Counted from the stretch's first letter, positions 1 to 8,843 are shown. The stretch is DNA of 64,000 nt from Hymenobacter montanus (GCF_014699115.1 NZ_JACXAD010000014.1:62001-126000); one strand, 5' to 3'. Numbers and translations: made by a program. Notes: generated by a model from the letters alone, not told the origin.

Positions 1-469
1 TACATGGTAACGGGTCAGTAGTATAGAAAAAGGAAATGGATAGCTCGGGGAAGTCAGCTATAGAAGCTGACCGATGATATTTTAATAAAATATACTGCGT
101 AATCACAGCAGTTAATGGGAGCCTTTACGGTGCTCCCGCGCCGTGTCAGAAGCAGTAGCCCGGCTTGTGGCCGCAAGCTGGCGCGAATGGTTGACTGGTG
201 TCCGTGGTAGCAGCTACCGTGCTGCACCGCCGGCGTACCAGCGAGGAGGTTAGCTGTAGTAGGTTACGGGCTACAATAAAATCAAGTTAGTTAATTAATA
301 CTTTTTATGTAAGTGCTTAAGATAGGCGTAAACCAAAACTGCTGCCCTATAGAATAAACTTCCTCCGTTAGTCGTGATTCTTGTTTCAAGCCTGGCTTAC
401 AAACAACAAACCTCTTGTAAATATCGGTTGGAAATAGGGTGCTTTGGAATTTATTTTTTTTTCTAAATT
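1..469. other. Left-end non-coding stretch, no gene seen
   Basis: No convincing coding frame is visible; all frames are short and interrupted. Two small hairpins can be seen, one around 53-71 (arms GTCAGCT and AGCTGAC) and one around 117-137 (arms GGGAGC and GCTCCC). The second half is AT-rich, unlike the GC-rich genes to the right. It may be decayed sequence continuing from the pseudogene that follows. Confidence 0.4.
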
Positions 470-735
470 TTATAAAAGGTCATGATCTTCGTAATTTCCA
501 CTAACACAAATCATGTTAATGTCTGATTCATTAAGAATGATTCTATAATAGAATTTGATTTGGTGGAGTCATCGTGAAACCCTAATTCGTGCTTGTCGTG
601 TTTGGCGTGCTTTATCTAGGTTCTCGATAATAGGGTACGCTCCTATATCTTCACACTGTAAGATATAATCACTTTTGCCTCCTGTTTCATTTTGATATAA
701 ATCTGCTAATTTAAAAGGTGATAATATTCGCCATA
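470..735 (-). pseudogene. Degenerate gene fragment, unknown family
   Basis: On the minus strand one frame reads as protein-like sequence for about 85 codons. It contains stretches such as GGKSDYILQCEDIGAYPI and KFYYRIILNESD and ends at TAA (470-472), but it is broken by an in-frame TGA near the middle and another stop upstream. The other two frames carry more stops. The composition is AT-rich. I do not recognise the family. The tail loosely resembles small toxin-like proteins, but that is only an impression. It is most likely the remains of an imported accessory gene. Confidence 0.4.
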
Positions 736-797
736 GATATCAGGAGATATTGCTGATTTCATATGCCTGGGCTTCTTTATCTTCAGATTTCCACCAA

Positions 798-1097
798 ATG
801 CCAGGTCGTCGGATGGGCAATTTACGAACCGGTTTGAGTATGCCGATTGATCTGAGGCAATCCGAAGGTCCCTTAAAAAGGGGTTATGGTCGACGAATTG
901 TTATCAGCCTATTGATTAGCCCGACGAACGTAATATTTTGCCCGATGAAAAAAAATGTTGTTTTCTGCGGTATTTGTGGATAAGCTTATTCATAGCCGAA
1001 AGCTGCGCCAAAAACAAAGAAAGCGACTTCTCAATCACCAATCTCGTGGCCACTAATCCTGATTTTCAAACCTGGCAGCCGTGGCTGGGCGGGAAGA
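798..1097 (+). pseudogene. Decayed duplicate of the fasciclin lipoprotein 5' end
   Basis: This segment aligns with 2156-2440, which holds the upstream region and first ~45 codons of the intact fasciclin lipoprotein. Shared landmarks include GGGCAATYTACGAACCGGTT, TTTTGCCCGATGAAAAAAAA, AAAGCTGCGCCAAAAAC and ACTAATCCTGATTTTCAAA. The copy starts at ATG 945 but is frameshifted after about 12 codons (MKKNVVFCGICG then stop). Homology fades near 1097, and both FAS1 domains are missing. It keeps the better promoter-like box, TATTTTG, four bases before its ATG. It looks like a truncated tandem duplication, separated from its parent by the outer-membrane protein gene. Confidence 0.75.
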
Positions 1098-1176
1098 CAA
1101 GCTGATCTATTTTATTAATTTAATGATTTGTAATAGTGTAAAAACAAGATTAATCGATGGTGCTAGCGTCAGGGGT

Positions 1177-2088
1177 TTAAAAATTGTATGATCCCCCCAG
1201 CGAATAAGCCGTTGATTTGCCAATATTCCGGCCAGCCACGTAGGTAGCGGCGCCCACCACCACGCCCACGCCTTTGGCAATGGGGCGAAACACGCTGGCG
1301 CCCAGGCGCACGTAGCTCACGCGGGTAGCGGGAAAAAATCCTTTAAAGTCAGCTTGCAAAATATCGAGGCCGCCCTTTGATTCCTGAAACGAGGCGAACC
1401 CTTCGAGGTATATTTTGGCGCCGGCATACCCCACCCGGGCTTCCCCGATGAGGGCGTTGGGCACTTGGCCCGTACGCAGACTGTAGCCTACCTGCCCGGT
1501 AGCGAATACGCCCGAACTGGTTTTGAGGTGCGCGACGCCCACTGCCGTGTACTTAGTGGCGCGGTTGCCAATAGCGATGATGTACCCGTAGCCGGTGTTT
1601 GTCTGGTAATTGCTGGCGGGGGTGGTAAAGCTCACCGCGCCTAGCAAGTCGAGAACGCTGCCGCCTAGTTCGCGGCTATACGTTTTAAACTTGAGCAGGC
1701 CCGTAACATCTTGCAGGCCTTGGCGCACGTTGGTGTAGCCCGCCGTCGCGTACAAGGCAGCCAGGTCGCTGATTACCCGGTCGTCGGCATGGCCTCTTGC
1801 TTGAATGTAGGGCAGGCTGATGACGGCGTCAATCTTGTCGGTGAGGCCGTAAGTTGCGTAGAGGTTGAGCGAGTTAACCTGTACTTCCTGGAAGACAGGT
1901 ATTGGGTTGGCTTTATCGGGGGCGAGGTAGGCACTCTGATAATGCTCGGTAGTAGCGGAAACCACCACGGACCCGTGGCCTTTGCCGGCCATGAAGCCGC
2001 TCACCAGGCTCTGGGCGCGTACCGAAGGACTAATGGTAACGAATAAACACGCACTAACAAATAAGGAGGAGAAGTTTATCATATGCAT
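1177..2088 (-). CDS. Outer-membrane beta-barrel protein, phenol_MetA_deg-like
   Basis: This is a 303-residue protein with an N-terminal signal peptide (hydrophobic core SLFVSACLFVTISPSVRA, likely cut before QSL). Alternating short beta strands follow, and it ends in GGSYNF with a C-terminal aromatic residue, as expected for a barrel inserted in the outer membrane. Phrases such as LYATYGLTDKIDAVISLPYI resemble the transporter/phenol-degradation MetA family (PF13557-like), whose substrates are mostly unknown. The start ATG is at 2088; an alternative in-frame ATG at 2082 gives almost the same signal peptide. It stands alone and is convergent with nothing close. The family assignment is by eye; a generic porin-like protein is the alternative. 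Confidence 0.6.
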   Translation of the reverse strand: MHMINFSSLFVSACLFVTISPSVRAQSLVSGFMAGKGHGSVVVSATTEHYQSAYLAPDKANPIPVFQEVQVNSLNLYATYGLTDKIDAVISLPYIQARGHADDRVISDLAALYATAGYTNVRQGLQDVTGLLKFKTYSRELGGSVLDLLGAVSFTTPASNYQTNTGYGYIIAIGNRATKYTAVGVAHLKTSSGVFATGQVGYSLRTGQVPNALIGEARVGYAGAKIYLEGFASFQESKGGLDILQADFKGFFPATRVSYVRLGASVFRPIAKGVGVVVGAATYVAGRNIGKSTAYSLGGSYNF

Positions 2089-2294
2089 AAATAAGTAGAA
2101 AGTAAGCCTTGTATAAATAATAAATTTTTTATAAAATCACGGCCCAGTTAGCCGGCTGCCAGGTGGGCAATCTACGAACCGGTTAGAGTAGGCGGATTGA
2201 TGAAATACAATCCGAAGATCCCTTAAAAAGCGTTTATAGTCAACCAACTATTGTGAAGCTATTGATTATCCCGATGAACAAAACATTTTGCCCG

Positions 2295-3293
2295 ATGAAA
2301 AAAAATCTATTGTTTCCTATTGCACTTATAATAAGCTTTTTTTTAGTTGAAAGCTGCGCCAAAAACAACGAAGCCGATCCCTCAATCACTAATGTCGTAG
2401 TTACTAATCCTGATTTTCAAATGCTGGAAGATGCGGCGGTGCGGGGAGACGTAGCCGTACAGCTCAGCAGCAAAAACCCCAGCGACCCCCAGGGGAGTTA
2501 CACGGTATTTGCGCCGACCAATGCGGCCTTTGCCCGCTTGGGTCTCAACTCTGCCCTGGACCTGATTGCGCTGCAGCCGGCTTTTCTGCGCAGTACCCTG
2601 CTGTATCACGTATTCAGCGGTACTTTGCCCGGCAGCGCGCTCACCCCGGGCAGTATGCCGGCATCGGCGCTAGGGCCAACGCGGCGCATTATTCGCCGGG
2701 CCGACAACAGTCTGTACGTGAATGGATCTAAAATCCTGCGCGCCGACGTGCCAGCGGCTAATGGCTTGATTCACCCCATTGACAAGGTGCTGCTGGCGAC
2801 GGGAGTCGATGTGCTAAACTCGGCGCTGGCCCTGGAGGAGGGCCTGGTTTTCGTCAGGCCCGAACTGACCTTTCTGGTAGAGGCCGTGGCATACTGCAAT
2901 TTGCAGAGCGCCCTTGCGGGCTCGCCGGGCAGCCCGCCACTCACCGTGTTTGCTCCCACCGATCAAGCCTTCCGGGAGCTGGGCGTGGCCCTGAACGTAC
3001 CGCTCAATCAGCCCCGCGACATCCGCAACCTGCCCGTGGCCACCGTAAGGGCGGTGCTTCTCAACCACGTAATTGCGGGTGGCGCCCAAGGCGGCCGGTT
3101 CACTTCCGAACTACCCGAAAACAGCACGGTTGCTTCGGCCGGCGGGGGACCTCTGGTTTTTGGCTCTTTCAACAACGGCGCCCTGACCGTGAAGGGCCCC
3201 GGCAACGGAGCCTCTGCGGCCAACCTGGTGATTCCTGACATCCAGTGCACCAACGGTGTGGTGCACGTTATCGACCGGGTGCTGCTGCCTTGA
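2295..3293 (+). CDS. Lipoprotein with two fasciclin (FAS1) domains
   Basis: This is a predicted 332-residue cell-surface lipoprotein. The N-terminus has a lipoprotein signal (MKKNLLFPIALIISFFLVESC) with the lipobox cysteine about 21 residues in. Two FAS1 domains follow, roughly residues 35-170 and 180-332. Each shows the hallmarks YTVFAPTNAAF / LTVFAPTDQAF and, near its end, NGLIHPIDKVLL / NGVVHVIDRVLL. FAS1 domains mediate adhesion or binding at cell surfaces. I chose ATG 2295 rather than the in-frame GTG 2253 because only the former begins with a lipoprotein signal. A CATTTTG box lies four bases upstream, so the mRNA may be leaderless. A decayed copy of its 5' end lies at 798-1097. Confidence 0.88.
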   Translation: MKKNLLFPIALIISFFLVESCAKNNEADPSITNVVVTNPDFQMLEDAAVRGDVAVQLSSKNPSDPQGSYTVFAPTNAAFARLGLNSALDLIALQPAFLRSTLLYHVFSGTLPGSALTPGSMPASALGPTRRIIRRADNSLYVNGSKILRADVPAANGLIHPIDKVLLATGVDVLNSALALEEGLVFVRPELTFLVEAVAYCNLQSALAGSPGSPPLTVFAPTDQAFRELGVALNVPLNQPRDIRNLPVATVRAVLLNHVIAGGAQGGRFTSELPENSTVASAGGGPLVFGSFNNGALTVKGPGNGASAANLVIPDIQCTNGVVHVIDRVLLP

Positions 3294-3386
3294 TAAAGGA
3301 CCTAATGAAGATTGATAAGCTATAAGTCGCCGGCTGGTTCGCCAAAAGGAGCAGATTGAATTACAATAGTTATAATTGGGAGTGTT

Positions 3387-4940
3387 ATGCGACAGAGGAT
3401 TGTCCGGTTGGCCGGCAGGTGCATGGTTGGGATTGGGCTGCTGAGTGGTACCCTGGCGCGGGCTGGAACTGTAGTATCCGCGCCGCTCGCTTCCGAACTG
3501 GCAGGGCGGTGGCAAGGCTCGCTAGCCGTTTCCGGCGGTAGCTTGCCCGTGCAACTAACTATCACCCAACCAGGAACTGATGAGCTCGCTGCCACGGTGG
3601 AATGGTCGGTCAAGCCCCGGAACCGCATCCCGGCGGTGCTCTCGCTGCGCGGCGATACGCTGGTATTTTGCGTGCCTGCGGTCGAAGGCCGGTTTGTGTG
3701 CGTGCGCACCCCCGATGGGGAAGGGTTGCGCGGCCAATGGTCGCAGCCGGGCTCGCGGGCCCCGCTCGCGCTGCACCTGAGCCCGGGCCTGGCAACCCCC
3801 GCTGCGGCGCAGGACAAGGCCGCACCAGCCAGCGCCACCACTTATCACACCGAGCCGGTTACCCTGACCAGCCCGGCCGGTAACGTGCGACTGGCCGGCA
3901 TCCTCAGCGTGCCCGATGGCCGTGGGCCCTTCCCGGGGGCCCTGCTGCTGTCGGATATGGGCAGCCACGACCGCGACGCGCGACAAGGCAATTACCGCCT
4001 GTTTGCGGAGCTGGCCGCGTTTTTGGCGAGCCACGGCATTGCCGTGCTGCAGCTCGACGACCGGGGTGTGGGCGAATCGACCGGCAACGGCAGCGCGACC
4101 ACTACTGCCGACCTCGTGCACGACGCCCAGGCTGGCCTCAGCTACCTGCGCGTTCAGCCGACGGTCGACCCGGCTCGTACGGGTCTTATTGGCCACGGCG
4201 AAGGTGGGAACGTGGCTCTGCTGGCGGCGGCCCAGCCGGCGCCCCCGGGCTTCGTAGTCACGCTGGCGGCAGCGGGGGTGACGGGCTTCGATTTGCTGGC
4301 CCACCAGGCAGAGCCCGCCACTCCCGCTGACACCGCCCAGGCGGGAGCCGCGCGGCGCCAGCGGTGGGCCGATGTGCTCGACCAGGTCGTCAAGCTGCGG
4401 GCCAAGGGCTCCAACGCGGCTCAGGTGGAAACGTACGTGGCCCAGCAGCGCCTGAAGATCAAGAGCGAAGAGCGCAAGCAGGCCGAAGCCACGCTGGAGT
4501 TCCGGCGCACCATGCTGGAAATCGTGCGCCAAACCACCAACGACGACCAGGCCCAGGCCATTGTGCTAAACATGCTGCGCCAGCGCCACCCTGGTCTGGA
4601 CCCTACCCTGGCTCGCCAACGGGCTACTCAGCTCACCATGCCGTGGTGCCGCTACTACCTGACGTTCGATCCGCGGCCCGGCCTGGCCCGCGTGCAGTGC
4701 CCGGTGCTGCTGCTCCACGGCACCGACGACGCTGACGTTAGCGTCGCCACCAACTTACCGGCGCTCGAAAAAGGGCTGCGGGCGAACAAGCGCGTAACGG
4801 CCCACCGCCTCCCCGGCATCAACCATTGGTTTCAGGCAGCCGCGGCGGAGCGAGGAGCCGAAAAGGAGGGCGCAGTAACTGCCTCCCCGCTAGTCCTGAG
4901 TACCATAACCGATTGGATACTGCTGGAGGCCGGCCGGTAG
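3387..4940 (+). CDS. Secreted alpha/beta hydrolase-like protein lacking the nucleophile Ser
   Basis: This is a 517-residue protein with an N-terminal signal peptide (cleavage near SGTLARA). Residues ~35-130 form a beta-rich domain of the kind seen in front of Bacteroidota hydrolases (GRWQGSL, LRGQWSQPGS). The alpha/beta-hydrolase fold runs from ~165 to 517. The charge-relay Asp (LLHGTDDADV) and His (GINHWF) are in place. The nucleophile elbow, however, reads GLIGHGEGGN: residue 271 is Gly (codon GGC at 4197-4199) where the family has Ser. AGC to GGC is a single transition. The protein is therefore either inactive as an esterase/peptidase, repurposed, or carries a sequence error. A TATAATTG box (3371-3378) lies eight bases before the ATG. 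Confidence 0.8.
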   Translation: MRQRIVRLAGRCMVGIGLLSGTLARAGTVVSAPLASELAGRWQGSLAVSGGSLPVQLTITQPGTDELAATVEWSVKPRNRIPAVLSLRGDTLVFCVPAVEGRFVCVRTPDGEGLRGQWSQPGSRAPLALHLSPGLATPAAAQDKAAPASATTYHTEPVTLTSPAGNVRLAGILSVPDGRGPFPGALLLSDMGSHDRDARQGNYRLFAELAAFLASHGIAVLQLDDRGVGESTGNGSATTTADLVHDAQAGLSYLRVQPTVDPARTGLIGHGEGGNVALLAAAQPAPPGFVVTLAAAGVTGFDLLAHQAEPATPADTAQAGAARRQRWADVLDQVVKLRAKGSNAAQVETYVAQQRLKIKSEERKQAEATLEFRRTMLEIVRQTTNDDQAQAIVLNMLRQRHPGLDPTLARQRATQLTMPWCRYYLTFDPRPGLARVQCPVLLLHGTDDADVSVATNLPALEKGLRANKRVTAHRLPGINHWFQAAAAERGAEKEGAVTASPLVLSTITDWILLEAGR

Positions 4941-4978
4941 GGCCCCACGTTCGAGCGGGGCTAGTGGTTGCGGGGTGT

Positions 4979-6832
4979 TTACAAGGTGTATTTGCGCCCC
5001 TTGTTCTGCGCTTTGAGGTAAGCCGTCAGTGGCTGGAAGTAGGCTAGCATGGCGCGGGCCGAAAGGTCTTCGCCGGTTTTCTCGCGCAGCACCACGCGCC
5101 AGTCGCGGCTGGCACCGGGGCGCATGATGTCGCGCAGAAAGTTGCCCACTTCCGGGTTGCCGTAATAGTTGGTGGCGTGCGGGTCCTGGTGCAGAATGTT
5201 GCGGGCGATGTGGTCGTGCAGCTGAAACAGGATGACGTAGCTCAGCGCGTAGTCGTAATACTGGGCGGGGTCGTCGTTGATGTGGGTTTTGGTGGCGGGG
5301 TCGAGGTAATTTTCGCCGCGCTCGGTGGGGGGCACCATGCCCTGGTACTGCTTGCAGAGGGCCCACCACTTGGCGTTGAGCTGGTTGGCGGGCAGCTTGT
5401 CGGCGTAGAAGCTGTTTTCCCACTCGCTCATCACCCCAGAGGCGAAGGGAATGAACACCACGTAGCTCAGCGCTTCTTTCAGCAGCTGCTGCGTTTGGTT
5501 GGTTTGGGTTTTGGCGTCAATCAGGCCGAGGCCGGCCAGGAAGGGCTTTTGCTTGGCGGCCAGGCCCATCATCGAGCCAATAGCCTCGTGGTAGGCGCGG
5601 TTGGCCCCCTGGCGGAGCAGGGGCGGCACGTCGGGGCGGGAGTAGGTTTGGTAGTAGAAGATGTGGCCGAGCTCGTGGTGGGTGGTTTCGTACCATTCGG
5701 TGTTGGCTTCCACGCTCATCAGGCTGCGCAGGTCCTGGTTCAGGTCCATATGCCAAGCCGAGGCGTGGTTGTTTTTCTTGTAGTTGGCCCCGGCGGGCAA
5801 GGGGTAGAGGCTGCTCTTCTCGTAGAAAGAAGCCGGCAGCGCCGGGAAGCCCAGGCTCTGGTAGAACCGCTCGGCCTGCTTTACCTGCCACTCGGGACCT
5901 TTCCGGGCCAGCACGGCGTCAAGGTTCAGGCCCTTCACCTCCACCAGCGAGCCCCAGTCCTGGCCCCAGCGGTTGGGCAGCCAGTGGGCCGGCAGGTAGT
6001 CGGGCACCTGCTTGGCCTTGTATTTCCGGGCCAGCTCGTAGCGGGCGTAGGTGTGCAGCTCGCGGTAGAGCGGGCGCAGCTCGTCGTTGATTTTGCGCAC
6101 CAGGGCCATCATTTCGTCCCGGCTCAGGCCGTAGGCGCTGGCCTGGTAAGTGAAATAGTCCGGGTAGCCCAGGGCCTGCACCGTCTGGTTACGCAGGTCG
6201 CGCAGGTTCAGCAGGCCGTCTTTCAGGGTGGGACCGATGGCTTTGCTGGCTTCCCACACGGCCTGGCGCTTCTGGGGGTTGAGCTCCTTGCGCAGCAGCT
6301 CGTCGAGGTCGTTGGTGGTAACAGACTTACCGGCGTACTGGTAGTCGAAGCCGTAGAGCTTTTCGGTCTGAGCGGCTTCAGCCTGAATGCGGCGCTTTAC
6401 CACGTCGGCCACCGTTTGGGGGTTATTGGCGGCGTTGTAGAGGGCCGTTTCCAACTGCTTAACCTGGAGGTCGGTCAGGTCGGCTTTGTGGGCTAGCAGC
6501 TCCCGCAACTGGCGAATGTTGTCGGCACTGCCGGTGAAGGCGGCCATGCGCTGGTTGGCGCGGGTAGTGGCGCCCGCGTTGGCCGTGTCGCCGGCCACGA
6601 TGTGGGTGTTGGAGCGCCACTCCGCCTCATTGGCCGCGGTGGTCAGCCGCACGTACTCGGCATTGTAGCCGCTCAGAAATTGCTCGGCCTGGGCGCGGTA
6701 GTCGGGGGGCGTGGGGGAGGCGGGAGGCGTAGGGGCTGGGGTGGCGGCGGGCGCGGAGGCCACGGGAGGTTTTGCGGTGGGCGCGCAGGCGGCCAGCGTA
6801 GCCGCCACGAGCGGAAGCAGAAGCTTTTTCAT
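4979..6832 (-). CDS. M2-family peptidyl-dipeptidase (ACE-like) lipoprotein
   Basis: This is a 617-residue zinc metallopeptidase of family M2, whose members remove dipeptides from the C-terminus of peptides. The N-terminus is a lipoprotein signal (MKKLLLPLVAATLAAC) followed by a Pro/Ala-rich linker (residues 17-43), so it is probably anchored in the outer membrane or periplasm. The zinc site is HELGH at residues 386-390, with the third ligand Glu416 in HEAIGS, the order found in angiotensin-converting enzyme. The length matches the single-domain bacterial family. A TTTATTTG box sits four bases before the ATG, suggesting a leaderless transcript. It converges with the hydrolase at 3387-4940, leaving 38 bases between their stops. 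Confidence 0.92.
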   Translation of the reverse strand: MKKLLLPLVAATLAACAPTAKPPVASAPAATPAPTPPASPTPPDYRAQAEQFLSGYNAEYVRLTTAANEAEWRSNTHIVAGDTANAGATTRANQRMAAFTGSADNIRQLRELLAHKADLTDLQVKQLETALYNAANNPQTVADVVKRRIQAEAAQTEKLYGFDYQYAGKSVTTNDLDELLRKELNPQKRQAVWEASKAIGPTLKDGLLNLRDLRNQTVQALGYPDYFTYQASAYGLSRDEMMALVRKINDELRPLYRELHTYARYELARKYKAKQVPDYLPAHWLPNRWGQDWGSLVEVKGLNLDAVLARKGPEWQVKQAERFYQSLGFPALPASFYEKSSLYPLPAGANYKKNNHASAWHMDLNQDLRSLMSVEANTEWYETTHHELGHIFYYQTYSRPDVPPLLRQGANRAYHEAIGSMMGLAAKQKPFLAGLGLIDAKTQTNQTQQLLKEALSYVVFIPFASGVMSEWENSFYADKLPANQLNAKWWALCKQYQGMVPPTERGENYLDPATKTHINDDPAQYYDYALSYVILFQLHDHIARNILHQDPHATNYYGNPEVGNFLRDIMRPGASRDWRVVLREKTGEDLSARAMLAYFQPLTAYLKAQNKGRKYTL

Positions 6833-6836
6833 CCCG

Positions 6837-6844
6837 CAAATAAA
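6837..6844 (-). promoter_or_regulatory. -7 box close to the M2 peptidase start
   Basis: The minus strand reads TTTATTTG, one mismatch from TAnnTTTG, then CGGG and the ATG. With the usual distance from -7 box to transcription start, the start point falls at or next to the ATG, leaving no room for a Shine-Dalgarno sequence. Confidence 0.45.
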
Positions 6845-6889
6845 TGATAGTGCGCGCTTATGCCAAGTGCAGACGGGTTTTGCCTAGCT

Positions 6890-7046
6890 CCCCAAGTTGC
6901 GGCGACAGGTTTGTAGGTACCGAAGCTATTATACCGATCAAGCCACATAGCGGTGACAATCGGTCACCGCTACGCGGCTTGCTGCCATCACCAACTGTTG
7001 ATGCTACCAACCGGTCGCCGCTACGCGGCTTCGCCGCAACTTGGGG
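6890..7046. repeat. Nested palindromic repeat element, copy 1
   Basis: The outer arms are a perfect 16-bp inverted repeat, CCCCAAGTTGCGGCGA (6890-6905) and its complement (7031-7046). An inner inverted repeat lies inside: 6941-6957 pairs with 6963-6979 with two wobble positions and carries the core GTCACCGCTACGCGGCT. Copy 2 at ~59388-59575 has the same plan and shares the cores CGGCGACAGGTT and CACCGCTACGCGGCTT. The right outer arm overlaps the 3' end of the phosphatase-like gene. It looks like a REP/BIME-type or other non-coding mobile repeat. Confidence 0.8.
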
Positions 7047-7407
7047 CGCTAGCCGCTGGGAGCAAGGGCAAATGCGTTCCCAGCCTTTCCCGGAGCAGTG
7101 CTACCAGGCGGCTGTCGCCAAATTGGTACTTATCCGGAATGCGGAGCACGATAACGGGCTTGTTTCGCAGTGCCTCGGTAAATTTCTCGCGCAGCCGGTC
7201 GGCGTGCCGGCGCTCCATCACGAAGACGACTTCGGCCCAGCCCAGGTGCCCGGCCGTGACGCGCACCCGCGCCCCCGGCTCAGTGCCGGCCGAGCGCGCT
7301 TCGTAGTGCGGATGCCCGTCGAACAGCCCCTCCGCCGTGAGGCTACGCCACTTGTTTTGGCTACAAACGAAAAGGAGCCGCCGGGCGGCCAGTAAAGTAT
7401 CGGCCAC
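7021..7407 (-). CDS. Low-molecular-weight protein tyrosine phosphatase-like protein
   Basis: This is a 128-residue cytoplasmic protein with the phosphatase loop C-x5-R near the N-terminus (FVCSQNKWRS, Cys15 and Arg21), followed by SLTAEGLF as in the LMW-PTP family. A conserved Asp loop typical of classical LMW-PTPs is not obvious; PDKYQFGDSR may serve. It is therefore related to the short LMW-PTP-like proteins rather than to the arsenate-reductase type. It starts with GTG 7407, which overlaps the TAG stop of the upstream helicase (TAGTG), so the two are probably translationally coupled. The last eight or so codons (ending SCGEAA) lie within the palindromic repeat, which evidently supplied a new C-terminus and stop. 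Confidence 0.7.
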   Translation of the reverse strand: MADTLLAARRLLFVCSQNKWRSLTAEGLFDGHPHYEARSAGTEPGARVRVTAGHLGWAEVVFVMERRHADRLREKFTEALRNKPVIVLRIPDKYQFGDSRLVALLRERLGTHLPLLPAASAPSCGEAA

Positions 7408-8843
7408 TAACGAATCAGGGCTACTTTTACCTTCTTCCCCTTCACCTTGGCTCCCTGCATCTTGTGGAGCACTTCCTCGGCCATGGCCTCGGGTACGGCC
7501 ACGAAGCTGTGGTGGTCGAACACCTCAATGCGACCCACGGCATCGCGCTCTATTTCGCCCACGCTCACGAAGGCTCCGACCAGGTCGCCGGCACTGATTT
7601 TCTCGCGCTTGCCGGCCGATACGTGCAGGGTGACGGTGCTGGGGCGCGGGGCCTTGGGCGCCGCGGCCGGCAAGACGGGGGGGCGCATACTGGCCCACTG
7701 CACGCTGGCCGCGGCAGGCCAGCTTTGCAGCTTCTGCTGCTCGTAGGGCGTCACGATGAGGTGGGCAGTACCCACAGCCCCGGCGCGGGCGGTGCGGCCG
7801 GCCCGGTGCTGAAAGGTTTCGGCTTCGTGGGGCGGGTCGAACTGCACCACGGTGTCGAGCTCGTTCACGTCGAGGCCCCGGGCCGCCACGTCGGTTGCCA
7901 CCAGCACCGTGGCCGAGCCGTTGCGCAGCTTCATCATGGACTTGTCGCGCTCGGGTTGCAGCATCTTGCCGTGCAGGGCCTCGGCGGCCAGGCCCCGGCC
8001 CCTCAGAAAGCGGGTCAGCTCCTCTACCCGGTCGCGGGTATTGGCAAACACCAGCGAGCGGCCGGCGGTGGGCTGGGTGATGAGGTGAAACAAGGCGGCC
8101 GGTTTCTGGTCGGCGGCGCTCACCACGTGGCCGCGCAGCACCAGGCTCGTGGGCAGGGTGGTGGCGTTAGCACCCCCCACGTTCATCACGCGGGGGCGGG
8201 TGAGGTGTTGGCGCACGAGCTGCAGCACTTTGTCGGGCATGGTGGCCGAGAACAGCAGCGTCTGCCGCCGCTGCGGCAGCCGGCTGATGATGGTGGCCAT
8301 CTCCTCCTGGAAGCCCAGGTCCAGCAGCTTGTCGGCTTCGTCGAGCACCAGCACTTTCAGTTTGTTCGGAATGAGGGTGCGGCGTTCGAGGTGGTCGAGC
8401 ATGCGGCCCGGAGTGGCCACCACCACGTGCGGCATTTGCTGCAGGCCCTTTACTTCGTCGCGCATGGCGTGGCCCCCGTAATAGCCGGCCACCCGCAGGT
8501 TGGGCAGGTGCTTGCCCAGGCTCCTGAAGGCGTCGCGCACTTGCAGCACCAATTCGCGGGCGGGCACTAGCACGATGGCCTGTAGCGTGGCCGAGGTGGG
8601 GTCAATCTGCTGAAGGACGGCCAAGCCGTAAGCAGCGGTTTTGCCCGAGCCGGTGGGGGCCTGGCCGGCCACGTCCTGGCCTTCGAGGGCGGGGGCCAGG
8701 ACCAACTGCTGCACGGCGGTGGGCTGGGTGAAGTTTAATTCGGCCACGCCCGCCAGCAGGGCGGGGGAGAGGGCGAAATCAGCGAATAGCGGGGCGGCTG
8801 CGGGTGCCGGGGCCGCGGCGGCAGAGGAATCAGGAGTTTGCAC
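7407..8843 (-). CDS. DEAD-box RNA helicase with DbpA-type RNA-binding domain
   Basis: This is a 478-residue ATP-dependent RNA helicase. In order it has the Q-motif region (FALSPALLAGVAELNFTQPT), Walker A APTGSGKT, Walker B VLDEADKLL, motif III SAT (LLFSATMP) and motif VI HRAGRTARAG. The C-terminal ~75 residues (GKREKISAGDLVGAF ... VKGKKVKVALIR) match the DbpA RNA-binding domain, which in E. coli directs the enzyme to 23S rRNA hairpin 92 during ribosome assembly. A longer frame exists upstream, but the perfect -7 box TACCTTTG lies four bases before GTG 8843, so I place the start there and expect a leaderless mRNA. The phosphatase-like gene follows with overlapping stop and start. Confidence 0.9.
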   Translation of the reverse strand: MQTPDSSAAAAPAPAAAPLFADFALSPALLAGVAELNFTQPTAVQQLVLAPALEGQDVAGQAPTGSGKTAAYGLAVLQQIDPTSATLQAIVLVPARELVLQVRDAFRSLGKHLPNLRVAGYYGGHAMRDEVKGLQQMPHVVVATPGRMLDHLERRTLIPNKLKVLVLDEADKLLDLGFQEEMATIISRLPQRRQTLLFSATMPDKVLQLVRQHLTRPRVMNVGGANATTLPTSLVLRGHVVSAADQKPAALFHLITQPTAGRSLVFANTRDRVEELTRFLRGRGLAAEALHGKMLQPERDKSMMKLRNGSATVLVATDVAARGLDVNELDTVVQFDPPHEAETFQHRAGRTARAGAVGTAHLIVTPYEQQKLQSWPAAASVQWASMRPPVLPAAAPKAPRPSTVTLHVSAGKREKISAGDLVGAFVSVGEIERDAVGRIEVFDHHSFVAVPEAMAEEVLHKMQGAKVKGKKVKVALIR

